Positions 1-7,551 of a stretch of 64,000 bases of DNA are shown one piece after another. A program made the position numbers and the translations under genes. The stretch covers positions 2,418,001 to 2,482,000 of the forward strand of contig OZ245326.1 in the NCBI GenBank assembly GCA_965225915.1, given 5' to 3'. A model generated the notes under the pieces. That model had not been told where the DNA came from. It did not search any database and worked only from the letters and a program-made list of their open reading frames with translations. Positions within the stretch are counted from its first letter, which is position 1; every line of letters starts with the position of its first letter. Origin of the DNA: JAAXHH01 sp965225915 (GTDB lineage: Bacteria > JAAXHH01).

Positions 1-2
1 AC

Positions 3-569
3 GTGGACTCGGCGCTGAACTACTCCAACCCCCTGCAACTGTTGATTGCGACCATCCTGTCGGCGCAGTGCACGGACCACCGGGTAAACATCGTCACCGA
101 ATCCCTCTTCGACAAGTATCGGTCCCCTCAACATTACCTGGATGTATCCCTTGAGGAGTTGGAAGCGGATGTATTCACCACCGGCTTCTATCGCAACAAG
201 GCCGCGAACATCCAGAAATGCTGCCGGTCGTTGATCGACCTCCACTGCGGCGAGGTACCGGCGAGCATGGAGGATCTCACGAAATTGGCCGGTGTGGGCA
301 GGAAGACCGCCAACGTCGTGCTCGGCAACGCTTTCGGCATTCCGGGCATAGCCGTGGACACCCACGTAAAACGATTGTCCGGCCTCCTCGGTTTTACCAA
401 ACGGACCGGCCCCGACAGGATAGAGTCCGACCTGATGAAGATCGTGCCGGAATCGGACTGGACCCGTCTTGGGCATCTGTTTGCGACCCACGGCAGAAAG
501 ACCTGCATCGCTCGTCGTCCGAAATGCGACGAATGCGTGCTGAGCGACCTTTGTCCATCCGCGAAGTAG
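3..569 (+). CDS. nth: Endonuclease III (DNA glycosylase/AP lyase), 5' end cut by window
   Basis: Base-excision-repair glycosylase that removes oxidised pyrimidines and nicks AP sites. The 188 visible residues show the helix-hairpin-helix with the catalytic lysine (LAGVGRKTANVVL), the catalytic aspartate in AVDTH, and a complete C-terminal 4Fe-4S ligand set in C-X6-C-X2-C-X5-C spacing (CIARRPKCDECVLSDLC). Family members are about 210-220 aa, and the visible part begins at the region that follows their first helix. About 20-30 residues therefore lie left of the window, and the GTG at position 3 is not the true start. A hairpin terminator follows immediately, so this is the last gene of its transcription unit. 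Confidence 0.93.
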   Translation: MDSALNYSNPLQLLIATILSAQCTDHRVNIVTESLFDKYRSPQHYLDVSLEELEADVFTTGFYRNKAANIQKCCRSLIDLHCGEVPASMEDLTKLAGVGRKTANVVLGNAFGIPGIAVDTHVKRLSGLLGFTKRTGPDRIESDLMKIVPESDWTRLGHLFATHGRKTCIARRPKCDECVLSDLCPSAK

Positions 570-574
570 GCGCC

Positions 575-605
575 ACCGCCGAAACGGCGGTTGTTTTGTG
601 TTTTC
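575..605 (+). terminator. Rho-independent terminator after nth
   Basis: A perfect 7-bp stem (ACCGCCG / CGGCGGT, 575-581 and 585-591) with a 3-nt AAA loop is followed by a T-rich tract to about 605. It starts six bases after the nth stop codon and separates nth from phoB. Confidence 0.85.
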
Positions 606-713
606 AACAGGCCCGATTCCAGATATATTGACCATACCTCATGGCTTTACACAAAGGATAGCTGCAGTCATGACGCCATGCGCCGTACACGACCTGGAAG
701 TAGGTGACGGGGA

Positions 714-1397
714 ATGGAAATGCGACAGACGATACTGGTCGTAGACGACGAACCGGATATCCTGGAAATCATACAGTACAACCTGGAGAAGTCGGGTTTC
801 AATGTAATCGTGGCGGACGACGGCCCCGTTGCCCTGGAAAAAGCCCGTGATGAATCGCCAGACCTCATTGTCCTCGACCTGATGCTTCCGGGACTTGAAG
901 GTACCGACGTCTGCCGGATTCTGAAGCAGGACGAACGCACGCGTTCCATTCCCATCCTGATGCTGACTGCGAAAAGCGAGGAAATCGACCGGATCATCGG
1001 CCTCGAACTGGGCGCCGACGACTACGTGGTCAAACCCTTCAGTCCCCGGGAAATCGCACTGCGTATCAGGAACATATTGCGCCGACGTACCGCCCCCGAA
1101 ACCTCGACGCCCGCCCGGGTGGGGCCCTTGATCATCGACGTGGAAGGCCACCACGTGTCCGTTTCGGGTCGTACCGTGTCCCTGACGGCTACCGAATTCA
1201 AACTGCTGGTCATTCTCTTTCAACGCCGCGGCCGGGTACAGACGAGGGACGAACTGCTCGACGTGGTTTGGGGATATGACTACATGGGATACGGCCGTAC
1301 CGTGGACGCCCACATCAAGCGCCTTAGGGAGAAACTCGGCGAAGCCAGCGTCTTGGTGGAAACGGTGCGCGGAGTGGGATACCGTTTCACCAAGTAG
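714..1397 (+). CDS. phoB: Response regulator of the PhoB/OmpR family
   Basis: DNA-binding response regulator, 227 aa. The receiver domain (about 5-120) has the acidic pair D11-D12, phospho-acceptor D55 in LIVLDLMLPG, and K107 in VVKPF. The C-terminal winged helix (about 130-227) ends with the family pattern RTVDAHIKRLREKLG...VRGVGYRF. It lies eight bases upstream of a PhoR-type kinase and near ppk and pstCAB-phoU, which supports a PhoB role over other OmpR paralogues. A Pho-box-like array at 6948-6976 is a candidate binding site. No clear Pho box was seen in its own upstream region, so autoregulation is not shown. Confidence 0.92.
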   Translation: MEMRQTILVVDDEPDILEIIQYNLEKSGFNVIVADDGPVALEKARDESPDLIVLDLMLPGLEGTDVCRILKQDERTRSIPILMLTAKSEEIDRIIGLELGADDYVVKPFSPREIALRIRNILRRRTAPETSTPARVGPLIIDVEGHHVSVSGRTVSLTATEFKLLVILFQRRGRVQTRDELLDVVWGYDYMGYGRTVDAHIKRLREKLGEASVLVETVRGVGYRFTK

Positions 1398-1405
1398 GCC
1401 ATGTC

Positions 1406-3262
1406 ATGCGACTGACGCTACAAACCAAGATCCTTGTCGGCTATGTCGCCTTCACCCTGGTGGCGGCGGGCGCGGTGTACATCTACCTGAACACGTCCCT
1501 GCGCCAGGATGTCAGCGACCACACCCGCCAGCAGTTGCTAAACGACGCACGCCTCATCAAGTCCTTCCTGGAAAACGCTCCACTCTCATCACTATCCCAC
1601 GCGATTATCGATCCGATCGTAGACAGGCTGGGTGAGCAGTGCGGCGCCCGTGTAACCGTGGTGGCGGAGAACGGCGTCGTGGCCGGAGATTCCTCCATCC
1701 CCCTTTCCGGTGTTCCGCTCATGGAAAACCACGGCGACCGACCCGAAATCGTCGAGGCCGTTGCGTCGGGAATCGGAAACAGCATACGCTACAGCAATAC
1801 CCTGGAAACCGACATGGCCTACGTGGCGGTTCCCTTTCGAACAGAGGGGGCAAGGGGAGTGGTACGAGTCGCGCTGCCGCTGCAGCAGTTCCAATGGATA
1901 GAGTCCTACATTTGGAAAATCGTGCTCGCAGCCCTGTGCATCGGGCTTGGCTTGAGCGTCGTGCTGAGCTGGGCCACGGAGAGGCTGGTATCCGGCCCGA
2001 TCGAACGCATGACGGATGTCGCGAGGCGCCAGGCCTCCGGCGATCTTACGGTCTCGGCCTCTGCTCCGACAAACACCGAATTATACGATCTTGCCACCGC
2101 CCTGAACGAGATGGCCGATCAGTCAAAGGAACGCCTGTCGCAGATCCGGGAGGAAAACGCCCAACTGGAAGCCGTTCTTTCCGGCATGGCGGAAGGCGTC
2201 ATGGTGACCTCCGCGGATGGCCGTATCCTGATGGTCAACCCGGCTTTCAAACGAATGATGGACGTGGACGCCTGGTGTCTGAACAAGCGGCCGATCGAGG
2301 TGGTGCGAAACCACGAACTGCAAAGCGCGGTGGACGCCGCCGTCGACACGGCGCCCTCCCTGCACGAGGACGCCGTGTTCGACCTTACGCTGGAGTGGAG
2401 CCAGCGCTTCTTCCAGGTACACCTGACACCCATACGCATCGGCGAACAGCTTCACGGCGTCGTCTCCGTGTTTCACGACATAACGAAACTGCGTCGCCTG
2501 GAGCAGGTGCGGAAGGACTTCGTGGCCAACGTGTCCCATGAGTTGAGGACGCCCCTGACCTCCATCAAGGGCTATGTCGAAACGCTCCTGGACGGTGCTA
2601 TGGAAGATACCACCACGTTACGCCGGTTCATCAATTCCATATTGCACCACACCGATCGATTGCAGGCGCTGGTCGAGGATCTTCTACAACTCTCCCGGAT
2701 AGAGTCCGGGCAGTACGAGGTCGATTTTGCGGCCTGTCATCTCAATCGGGTATCCGAACGGGTCGCCGAGGCATTCGCGGAACAGATCGACCGCAAAAAC
2801 CTGAAAATCACGCTCAGGTTCGAAACGGACAGTCCGGCTCACGGTAATCCGGGCCTGATGGAAAGGGCGCTTTCGAACCTGGTGGATAACGCCATCAAGT
2901 ATACCCAGGAAGGCGGATCGATCACTATAAACTCCCTGGAAAGGGGCGACGAGGTCGTCCTGTCGGTTTCCGACACGGGACCTGGAATACCCTCCGATGC
3001 CCTGCCTCGGATATTCGAACGATTCTTCCGGGTGGACCGGGCACGCTCAAGGGCGCTGGGCGGAACGGGACTGGGCCTTGCGATCGTCCGTCATACCATG
3101 GAAATGCTGAATGGAAGGGCCTGGGTCGAGAGCCGGGTCGGCGAAGGCGCGACCTTCTACCTTTCGCTGCCCGTATGGACGGAGACGGCCGACGAATCGG
3201 ATCGCCTGCCGCGCGCAGCCCTGGATGAAATATCCAGAACGCCAACGGGCGGAACCACTTAA
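1406..3262 (+). CDS. phoR: Phosphate-regulon sensor histidine kinase
   Basis: Membrane histidine kinase, 618 aa, partner of the preceding regulator. Order of parts: TM helix about residues 9-30; an extracytoplasmic segment of about 140 residues; TM2 near 170-190; HAMP linker (SGPIERMTDVARR); PAS domain (about 250-350, GMAEGVMVTSADGRIL); HisKA with the phospho-histidine in NVSHELRTPLTSIKG; and HATPase_c with the N box (LVDNAIKYT), G1 (DTGPGIP), F box (RFFRVD) and G2 (GGTGLGLAIV). E. coli PhoR has only a very short periplasmic part. The larger one here resembles PhoR of Gram-positive bacteria, so the input could be either a ligand or PstB/PhoU. Confidence 0.92.
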   Translation: MRLTLQTKILVGYVAFTLVAAGAVYIYLNTSLRQDVSDHTRQQLLNDARLIKSFLENAPLSSLSHAIIDPIVDRLGEQCGARVTVVAENGVVAGDSSIPLSGVPLMENHGDRPEIVEAVASGIGNSIRYSNTLETDMAYVAVPFRTEGARGVVRVALPLQQFQWIESYIWKIVLAALCIGLGLSVVLSWATERLVSGPIERMTDVARRQASGDLTVSASAPTNTELYDLATALNEMADQSKERLSQIREENAQLEAVLSGMAEGVMVTSADGRILMVNPAFKRMMDVDAWCLNKRPIEVVRNHELQSAVDAAVDTAPSLHEDAVFDLTLEWSQRFFQVHLTPIRIGEQLHGVVSVFHDITKLRRLEQVRKDFVANVSHELRTPLTSIKGYVETLLDGAMEDTTTLRRFINSILHHTDRLQALVEDLLQLSRIESGQYEVDFAACHLNRVSERVAEAFAEQIDRKNLKITLRFETDSPAHGNPGLMERALSNLVDNAIKYTQEGGSITINSLERGDEVVLSVSDTGPGIPSDALPRIFERFFRVDRARSRALGGTGLGLAIVRHTMEMLNGRAWVESRVGEGATFYLSLPVWTETADESDRLPRAALDEISRTPTGGTT

Positions 3263-3328
3263 GGTGTTCTGTCTTCCTCAGTTTCATCGCAATACACATG
3301 CGGGAACAACCTGCCATATCCTGCTTGC

Positions 3329-3366
3329 TTCGACCGAAATCCTGGTCGGAATTTGGGGTTTTAGGG
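3329..3366 (+). terminator. Possible terminator after phoR
   Basis: A short stem (TTCGACC with GGTCGGA, 3329-3335 and 3344-3350, one G-T pair, 8-nt loop) is followed by ATTTGGGGTTTT. It lies 66 bp after the phoR stop. The stem is short, so support is moderate. Confidence 0.4.
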
Positions 3367-3386
3367 GGTAAAACTAACAATTGCCC

Positions 3387-3415
3387 TTGACAGTCCTTCC
3401 CAGCCGGTATTTATT
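3387..3415 (+). promoter_or_regulatory. Candidate sigma70-type promoter and long leader before the small membrane-protein pair
   Basis: TTGACA (3387-3392), 17-bp spacer, TTTATT (3410-3415). The gene-free stretch 3263-3636 otherwise holds the hairpin above and, in what would be a leader of about 210 nt, the 9-mer TTCGTGACA twice (3547-3555 and 3602-3610). The two copies are 55 bp apart (five times 11), with CCCGTCACGGG between them. Whether these are operator sites is unknown. Confidence 0.4.
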
Positions 3416-3636
3416 GGGTACATACATACCAAAACCGTAATAGAACCGTCGGGAAATAGGCCCGATACCGCAGGATTCCGACTAGGCTTCTGAAGGCAGT
3501 CGATGGCGCACTAACGCGCGCGTTTGACATTGCCGGTTTCGAAAAGTTCGTGACAGGCTCGTCTCGCCGTATTTTCCCGTCACGGGTGCGCTTTGGCACA
3601 ATTCGTGACAAAACTATTCTCCTCTAGGAGGTAGCA

Positions 3637-3966
3637 ATGGCAACCAGAGCAATTGTGGGATTGATCGCCTTACTGGCGATTGTTCAGGGTTTATTGGGCG
3701 ACATGATGCAAGATGGTGGTATCATGATGCTCGTGATTGTCATCCTGGGCATCATATACGGCTTCATGGGGATCGACGCTGAGAACGCGACGGATTTCCT
3801 TGTCGTAACCATTGCGGTTGGAGCTGCGGCGGGTGCGGACGTTTTGAGCAATATACCTCAAATCGGCATGTACTTGGATGCCATGCTCGATCCGGCTAGT
3901 TCGGCACTGTACGCCAGCGTGGTTTCCATCCTGATCGTACGTACGGTAAACCGACTCAAGGGTTGA
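3637..3966 (+). CDS. Small integral membrane protein, first of a tandem paralogous pair
   Basis: Not recognised. 109 aa, very hydrophobic, with four likely membrane segments (about 3-20, 28-46, 54-72 and 88-104), few charges, and a basic end (VRTVNRLKG). A strong AGGAGG ribosome-binding site lies 7 nt before the ATG. It is about half identical to the next gene over the whole length, with shared blocks MATR..VGL.ALL.I, VILG, DA..AT, IAVGA.AG.DVL.NIP.IG and LDA.LDP. This indicates tandem duplication. Its position between phoBR and ppk suggests, but does not show, a link to phosphate stress or the envelope. Confidence 0.8.
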   Translation: MATRAIVGLIALLAIVQGLLGDMMQDGGIMMLVIVILGIIYGFMGIDAENATDFLVVTIAVGAAAGADVLSNIPQIGMYLDAMLDPASSALYASVVSILIVRTVNRLKG

Positions 3967-4065
3967 CGGATTCAAATCGGCGGATCTACGGCTTACGGCC
4001 GCCTGGTCCCACCTCTATGAATTTCCCCAACCTGAGTCGTCATTATGCTGTAGGAGGTTACATTT

Positions 4066-4395
4066 ATGGCAACACGCATAGTCGTTGGACTCGCGGCCCT
4101 TCTTTCGATATTGCATGGACTGGCGCCTGACGCACTGATCTCGACGTCGATGTTAATGCTGGCCTTGGTCATCCTTGGCCTGCTCCATGCGCATATGACG
4201 GTCGACGCGGAAGACGCGACTGGCTACCTGGCGGTGGCGATCGCGGTCGGCGCAACTGCGGGCATGGACGTGCTGGGCAACATCCCGGCCATCGGCGGTA
4301 CTCTGGATGCTATCTTGGATCCAATAAGCACGGTCCTGTACTCCGGTGTCGTGATCATACTCGTCAAGAGGGCGAAAGCCCGTATCGGGTGTTAG
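4066..4395 (+). CDS. Small integral membrane protein, second paralogue of the pair
   Basis: 109 aa, the same length and four-segment layout as the gene 100 bp upstream. It has its own AGGAGG site 9 nt before the ATG. The conserved core IAVGATAGMDVLGNIPAIG aligns with IAVGAAAGADVLSNIPQIG of the first copy, while the loops differ. Identical length with clear divergence suggests that both copies are maintained by selection. Function is unknown. A hairpin terminator follows, so the two genes look like a small transcription unit of their own. Confidence 0.8.
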   Translation: MATRIVVGLAALLSILHGLAPDALISTSMLMLALVILGLLHAHMTVDAEDATGYLAVAIAVGATAGMDVLGNIPAIGGTLDAILDPISTVLYSGVVIILVKRAKARIGC

Positions 4396-4426
4396 GATAC
4401 GAAAGATCTAACGTAAAATAGATACT

Positions 4427-4467
4427 GGCGGATCGGGGAAGCGATGACCTTCCTGGTCCGCCTGTTT
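4427..4467 (+). terminator. Hairpin terminator between the small membrane genes and ppk
   Basis: Arms at 4427-4441 (GGCGGATCGGGGAAG) and 4448-4462 (CCTTCCTGGTCCGCC) pair over about 13 positions, including G-T pairs, around a short loop. TGTTT follows. It lies between two converging transcription units and could serve both. Confidence 0.55.
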
Positions 4468-4503
4468 CGATTCCCGCCTCTACAAACGGCCGGTCCAGCA
4501 CCC

Positions 4504-6723
4504 TCAGGATCTTCTGGACCCGGTACGTTTTACGCCGGAGTTGACCCTCACCGTTTCACAGGCCTGTTCGAACAATTCCTTCTGCGAACGTGTACGCCTT
4601 CCGTTGTTTTTCGCGTACCTGTACGTCCCATCCTGCTGCAACATGCGTGCCTTCACGTTATCCTTCTGTTGAATCTTCAGATACGCCCACAGTTCCGCCT
4701 GGAGCGCCCGGTCGATGACCGGAAAGGAAATCTCCACCCGCCTGTTGAGGTTTCGGTCCATCCAGTCCGCGCTGGATAGAAGGTATTCCGGGTCCCCGTC
4801 GTTGTAAAAATAGAAAAGCCGAACGTGCTCGAGAAACCGGTCGACGATGCTGATGACGCTGATGTTCTCGCTTAACCCCGGAACACCCGGTTTCAGGCAG
4901 CATATGCCACGAATGATCAGTTGAATCTGCACGCCGGCCTGGGAAGCCTGGTACAGTTCCACGATCATGTCCGGGTCGACAAGGGAATTGATCTTGGCGA
5001 TTACGAGGGCCGGGTGCCCGTTCCGTGCCCGTTCGCTTTCCCGTCTTAGCCGCTTCACCATGTCCTCCCGCATCGACGTCGGAGAGAGTATGAGGTGGTG
5101 AAAGCCCGTGGGCAGCGCGTAACCGGTCAGCAGGTTGAACAGCTGCGTCACGTCCTCGCCGAATTCCTCCCTGGCCGTGAAGAGCCCGAAATCGGTGTAT
5201 ATCCTCGCCGTCTTGTCGTTGTAGTTTCCCGTTCCCAGGTGACAATAGCGGAGGATACCCTCTCCCTCTCTGCGGACCACCAGGCAGGACTTGCAATGGG
5301 TCTTCAGACCCGGAATCCCGTAGATGACGTGGGCCCCCGCCTCTTCCAGTTGTCTCGCCCACTGGATATTGGCCGCCTCGTCAAACCTGGCCTTCAATTC
5401 CAGCAGCACCGATACTTCCTTGCCGTTTTCCGCCGCCCGCGTCAGCGCCCGCGTGATGGGTGAATTGGCGCTGACCCGGTACAGGGTCATCTTGATGGCG
5501 AGCACATGGGGATCTTCCGCCGCCTCCGAGACGAAACGGACCACCGCGTTGAATTGATGGTATGGATGGTGCAGGAGTATGTCTTCCTTCTTTATCGCGT
5601 CCCATATGGACGGGGATCCTTCGAGTGTCGTCACGGGCTGGGGTGGAAAGGGCTCGTCCCTGAGATCCGGCCGGTCGATGGAATCGTAGAACTCTATGAG
5701 GTCGGAAAAAGCGGTGAAGCCCTCCGTCGGATAAAGATCTTCCGATTCCAGCTCCAGTTCTTCCACCAGGATGTCCAGCACGCGTGTTGAAAGCCCCGGA
5801 TCGTACTGCAGCCGGACGGCGGCCCCGTTGCGACGATTTCTTATTCCCTCCTCGATGACCTTCAGCAGGTCTTCCGCGCCTTCCTCCTCGTAGTCCACGT
5901 CCGCGTCCCGCGTAACACGAATAGAAGCACAGTTCAACACCTCGTAGCCGTTGTAGAACATATCGAGGTTCATGAGTATGACGTCCTCAAGCATGAAGAA
6001 CGCCTGCCGGCCGTTTTCGGACGGGAGTTCCAGGAACCGCGGCATGACCGAGGTGGGCAGGTGGATGACAGAGAGGTTCGTATGGGGGAATATGGACCGA
6101 TGGATCTTCCGGATTTCGGCTACCAGACAGAGGGTGCCGTTTGCCAGGTAGGGAAAAGGGTGACCCGGGTCCACCGCCAGCGGGGTTACCACCGGCAGGA
6201 TCGTCTTGCGAAAATAGTCGTCGATATAGGCCCGCTGCGAATCACTGAGTTGATCGGGTTCGAGTATGTCGATGCCTTGCCCGGCGAGTTGCGGCAAGAT
6301 CTCGTTGATGAACAGCCCGTGCTGCTTGTTGACCAGATCGTGCATTCTGGCCGACAGGCCGGTCATCACGTCCCTGGGACTCATACCGTCGGCCGTCCGG
6401 GTCGACTGAATCCGCGCGTCGATCTGTCTTTTGACGCCGGCGACGCGGATCATGAAGAACTCGTCCAGGTTGTTGCTGAAAATGGCCAGGAATTTCACGC
6501 GTTCCAGCAGCGGCACCGATGGATCGAGCGCTTCCTCCAACACCCGCGCGTTGAATTCCATCCAGCTCAATTCGCGGTTGAAGAAATGCTCCGGCCGCCA
6601 GTATTTCGTCACCAGTGGCGCCACGGGAGGCCGGGGCTTGCGGGTCGATCGGCGACCGGCTCGCCTGGAAGCGATGGTCCGGACGGAGGTTGACCTGGAG
6701 TTGTTCCCGTTTGATGCAGGCAT
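4504..6723 (-). CDS. ppk: Polyphosphate kinase 1
   Basis: Reversibly transfers the ATP gamma-phosphate onto polyphosphate. At 739 aa it is slightly longer than E. coli Ppk (688) because of a basic, low-complexity N-terminus of about 40 residues. Family marks: NRELSWMEFNARVLEEA near residue 50, the catalytic-histidine region GLKTHCKSCLVVRREG, CHLGTGNYNDKTARIYTD, and the C-terminal SSADWMDRNLNRRVE, which belongs to the phospholipase-D-like fold. It is divergent from the Pho-box-driven genes, with a plausible promoter in the shared intergenic region. That placement suggests polyphosphate synthesis is coordinated with phosphate uptake. Confidence 0.95.
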   Translation of the reverse strand: MPASNGNNSRSTSVRTIASRRAGRRSTRKPRPPVAPLVTKYWRPEHFFNRELSWMEFNARVLEEALDPSVPLLERVKFLAIFSNNLDEFFMIRVAGVKRQIDARIQSTRTADGMSPRDVMTGLSARMHDLVNKQHGLFINEILPQLAGQGIDILEPDQLSDSQRAYIDDYFRKTILPVVTPLAVDPGHPFPYLANGTLCLVAEIRKIHRSIFPHTNLSVIHLPTSVMPRFLELPSENGRQAFFMLEDVILMNLDMFYNGYEVLNCASIRVTRDADVDYEEEGAEDLLKVIEEGIRNRRNGAAVRLQYDPGLSTRVLDILVEELELESEDLYPTEGFTAFSDLIEFYDSIDRPDLRDEPFPPQPVTTLEGSPSIWDAIKKEDILLHHPYHQFNAVVRFVSEAAEDPHVLAIKMTLYRVSANSPITRALTRAAENGKEVSVLLELKARFDEAANIQWARQLEEAGAHVIYGIPGLKTHCKSCLVVRREGEGILRYCHLGTGNYNDKTARIYTDFGLFTAREEFGEDVTQLFNLLTGYALPTGFHHLILSPTSMREDMVKRLRRESERARNGHPALVIAKINSLVDPDMIVELYQASQAGVQIQLIIRGICCLKPGVPGLSENISVISIVDRFLEHVRLFYFYNDGDPEYLLSSADWMDRNLNRRVEISFPVIDRALQAELWAYLKIQQKDNVKARMLQQDGTYRYAKNNGRRTRSQKELFEQACETVRVNSGVKRTGSRRS

Positions 6724-6867
6724 ATCAGGTTATCCCAATGTCGCACAGCCAGTGTACGTAACTCGATAGACGAGCGTACTGCGGTACACAAATTGTGCAC
6801 CTAGATATTTGATCAAGAAGTTTACGAGCAGGACGGGTCAGTTCGATACCCGTCGGTCCGAGTTACC

Positions 6868-6897
6868 ATAAAACAGGAACAACGACGTTTTTGTCAA
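6868..6897 (-). promoter_or_regulatory. Candidate ppk promoter
   Basis: Read on the minus strand: TTGACA (6892-6897), 18-bp spacer, TTTTAT (6868-6873), giving a leader of about 140 nt to the ppk ATG at 6723. It sits about 50 bp from the Pho-box array, within reach of a shared regulator. The remaining sequence of the gene-free stretch 6724-7037 shows no other structure that I can name. Confidence 0.5.
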
Positions 6898-6947
6898 GCC
6901 GTCTTTCCCGTATCGACCTTCAGGAATAAAAAACAACATTAATCATA

Positions 6948-6992
6948 TTGTCATGTCGCCGTCATGGTTTTGTCATCCGGCATCGTTATTAT
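6948..6992 (+). promoter_or_regulatory. Pho box (three half-sites) with -10 element
   Basis: Three 7-bp direct repeats, TTGTCAT (6948-6954), CCGTCAT (6959-6965) and TTGTCAT (6970-6976), have 4-bp spacers and an exact 11-bp period. They match the E. coli PhoB half-site CTGTCAT. A -10-like TATTAT (6987-6992) begins 10 bp after the last half-site, the spacing used at PhoB-activated promoters that lack a -35. It points right, towards the 101-aa gene and the TonB receptor, and shares the intergenic space with ppk. Confidence 0.85.
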
Positions 6993-7037
6993 ACGTCGCA
7001 AATAAGAACGGATACGCCGTAGAGTCGTGGAGAAATC

Positions 7038-7343
7038 ATGAACAAGTGCGAAGTGGTTGAAGTACTCAGACGAAGCCTGGCCGAAGTGGACGGCATGAAG
7101 TTCCTGTTGGACTACGAGGATCTCATCTGGCGCATGTCGCCGAACGCCCAGTCTGTCCAGGCATTGCTGGAAGACATGGTAGATGCGGAGCAACGACTCT
7201 GGTCGGCCCTGCTGCCAGGATGCCTGGAATCCGGACAGCGCCGCATATTCCAAGATCACCTTCATGAACAGCAGAGATACTGGAAAAACCGCCACCGGAT
7301 TCACCGCACATCCAGGCGCATTCGAGATGCCGTCGAACCGTAA
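7038..7343 (+). CDS. Small hypothetical protein, first gene after the Pho box
   Basis: Not recognised. 101 aa, charged, no signal peptide or membrane segment, predicted mostly helical, with a strongly basic C-terminal third (about 72-96, rich in R, H and Q). Its ATG lies 45 bp after the -10 of the Pho-box promoter, with a weak GTGGAG site upstream. The position makes a phosphate-starvation role likely if the gene is real. An antisense ORF covers the same region but has no comparable start signals. The basic tail could suggest nucleic-acid or polyphosphate binding, but that is speculation. Confidence 0.55.
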   Translation: MNKCEVVEVLRRSLAEVDGMKFLLDYEDLIWRMSPNAQSVQALLEDMVDAEQRLWSALLPGCLESGQRRIFQDHLHEQQRYWKNRHRIHRTSRRIRDAVEP

Positions 7344-7551
7344 CTTCTTCGTCATGGACTTGAGCGCTGTTCGTAACAGAACTGTCAAATAACCCCGATA
7401 GATAACAAACGATCCGGAACAGCTTTCGTTAAAGAGGAACATCGATCATCACTCTTATTCATTCATATACTGCACAGACTGCTGAAGCATCGGCCTGCCG
7501 GATCAGCACCTGCAGGCGGGTGCGTCAGATATCGGTAAAGGAAGAGTCCGA

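Noticed and set aside
7371..7388. Second Pho box before the TonB receptor
   Set aside because: TCGTAAC then CTGTCAA at 11 bp, but only one half-site is good and no clear -10 follows.
6951..7442. 163-codon minus-strand ORF over the 101-aa gene
   Set aside because: It has no RBS and runs into the Pho box; the plus-strand gene fits the promoter direction.
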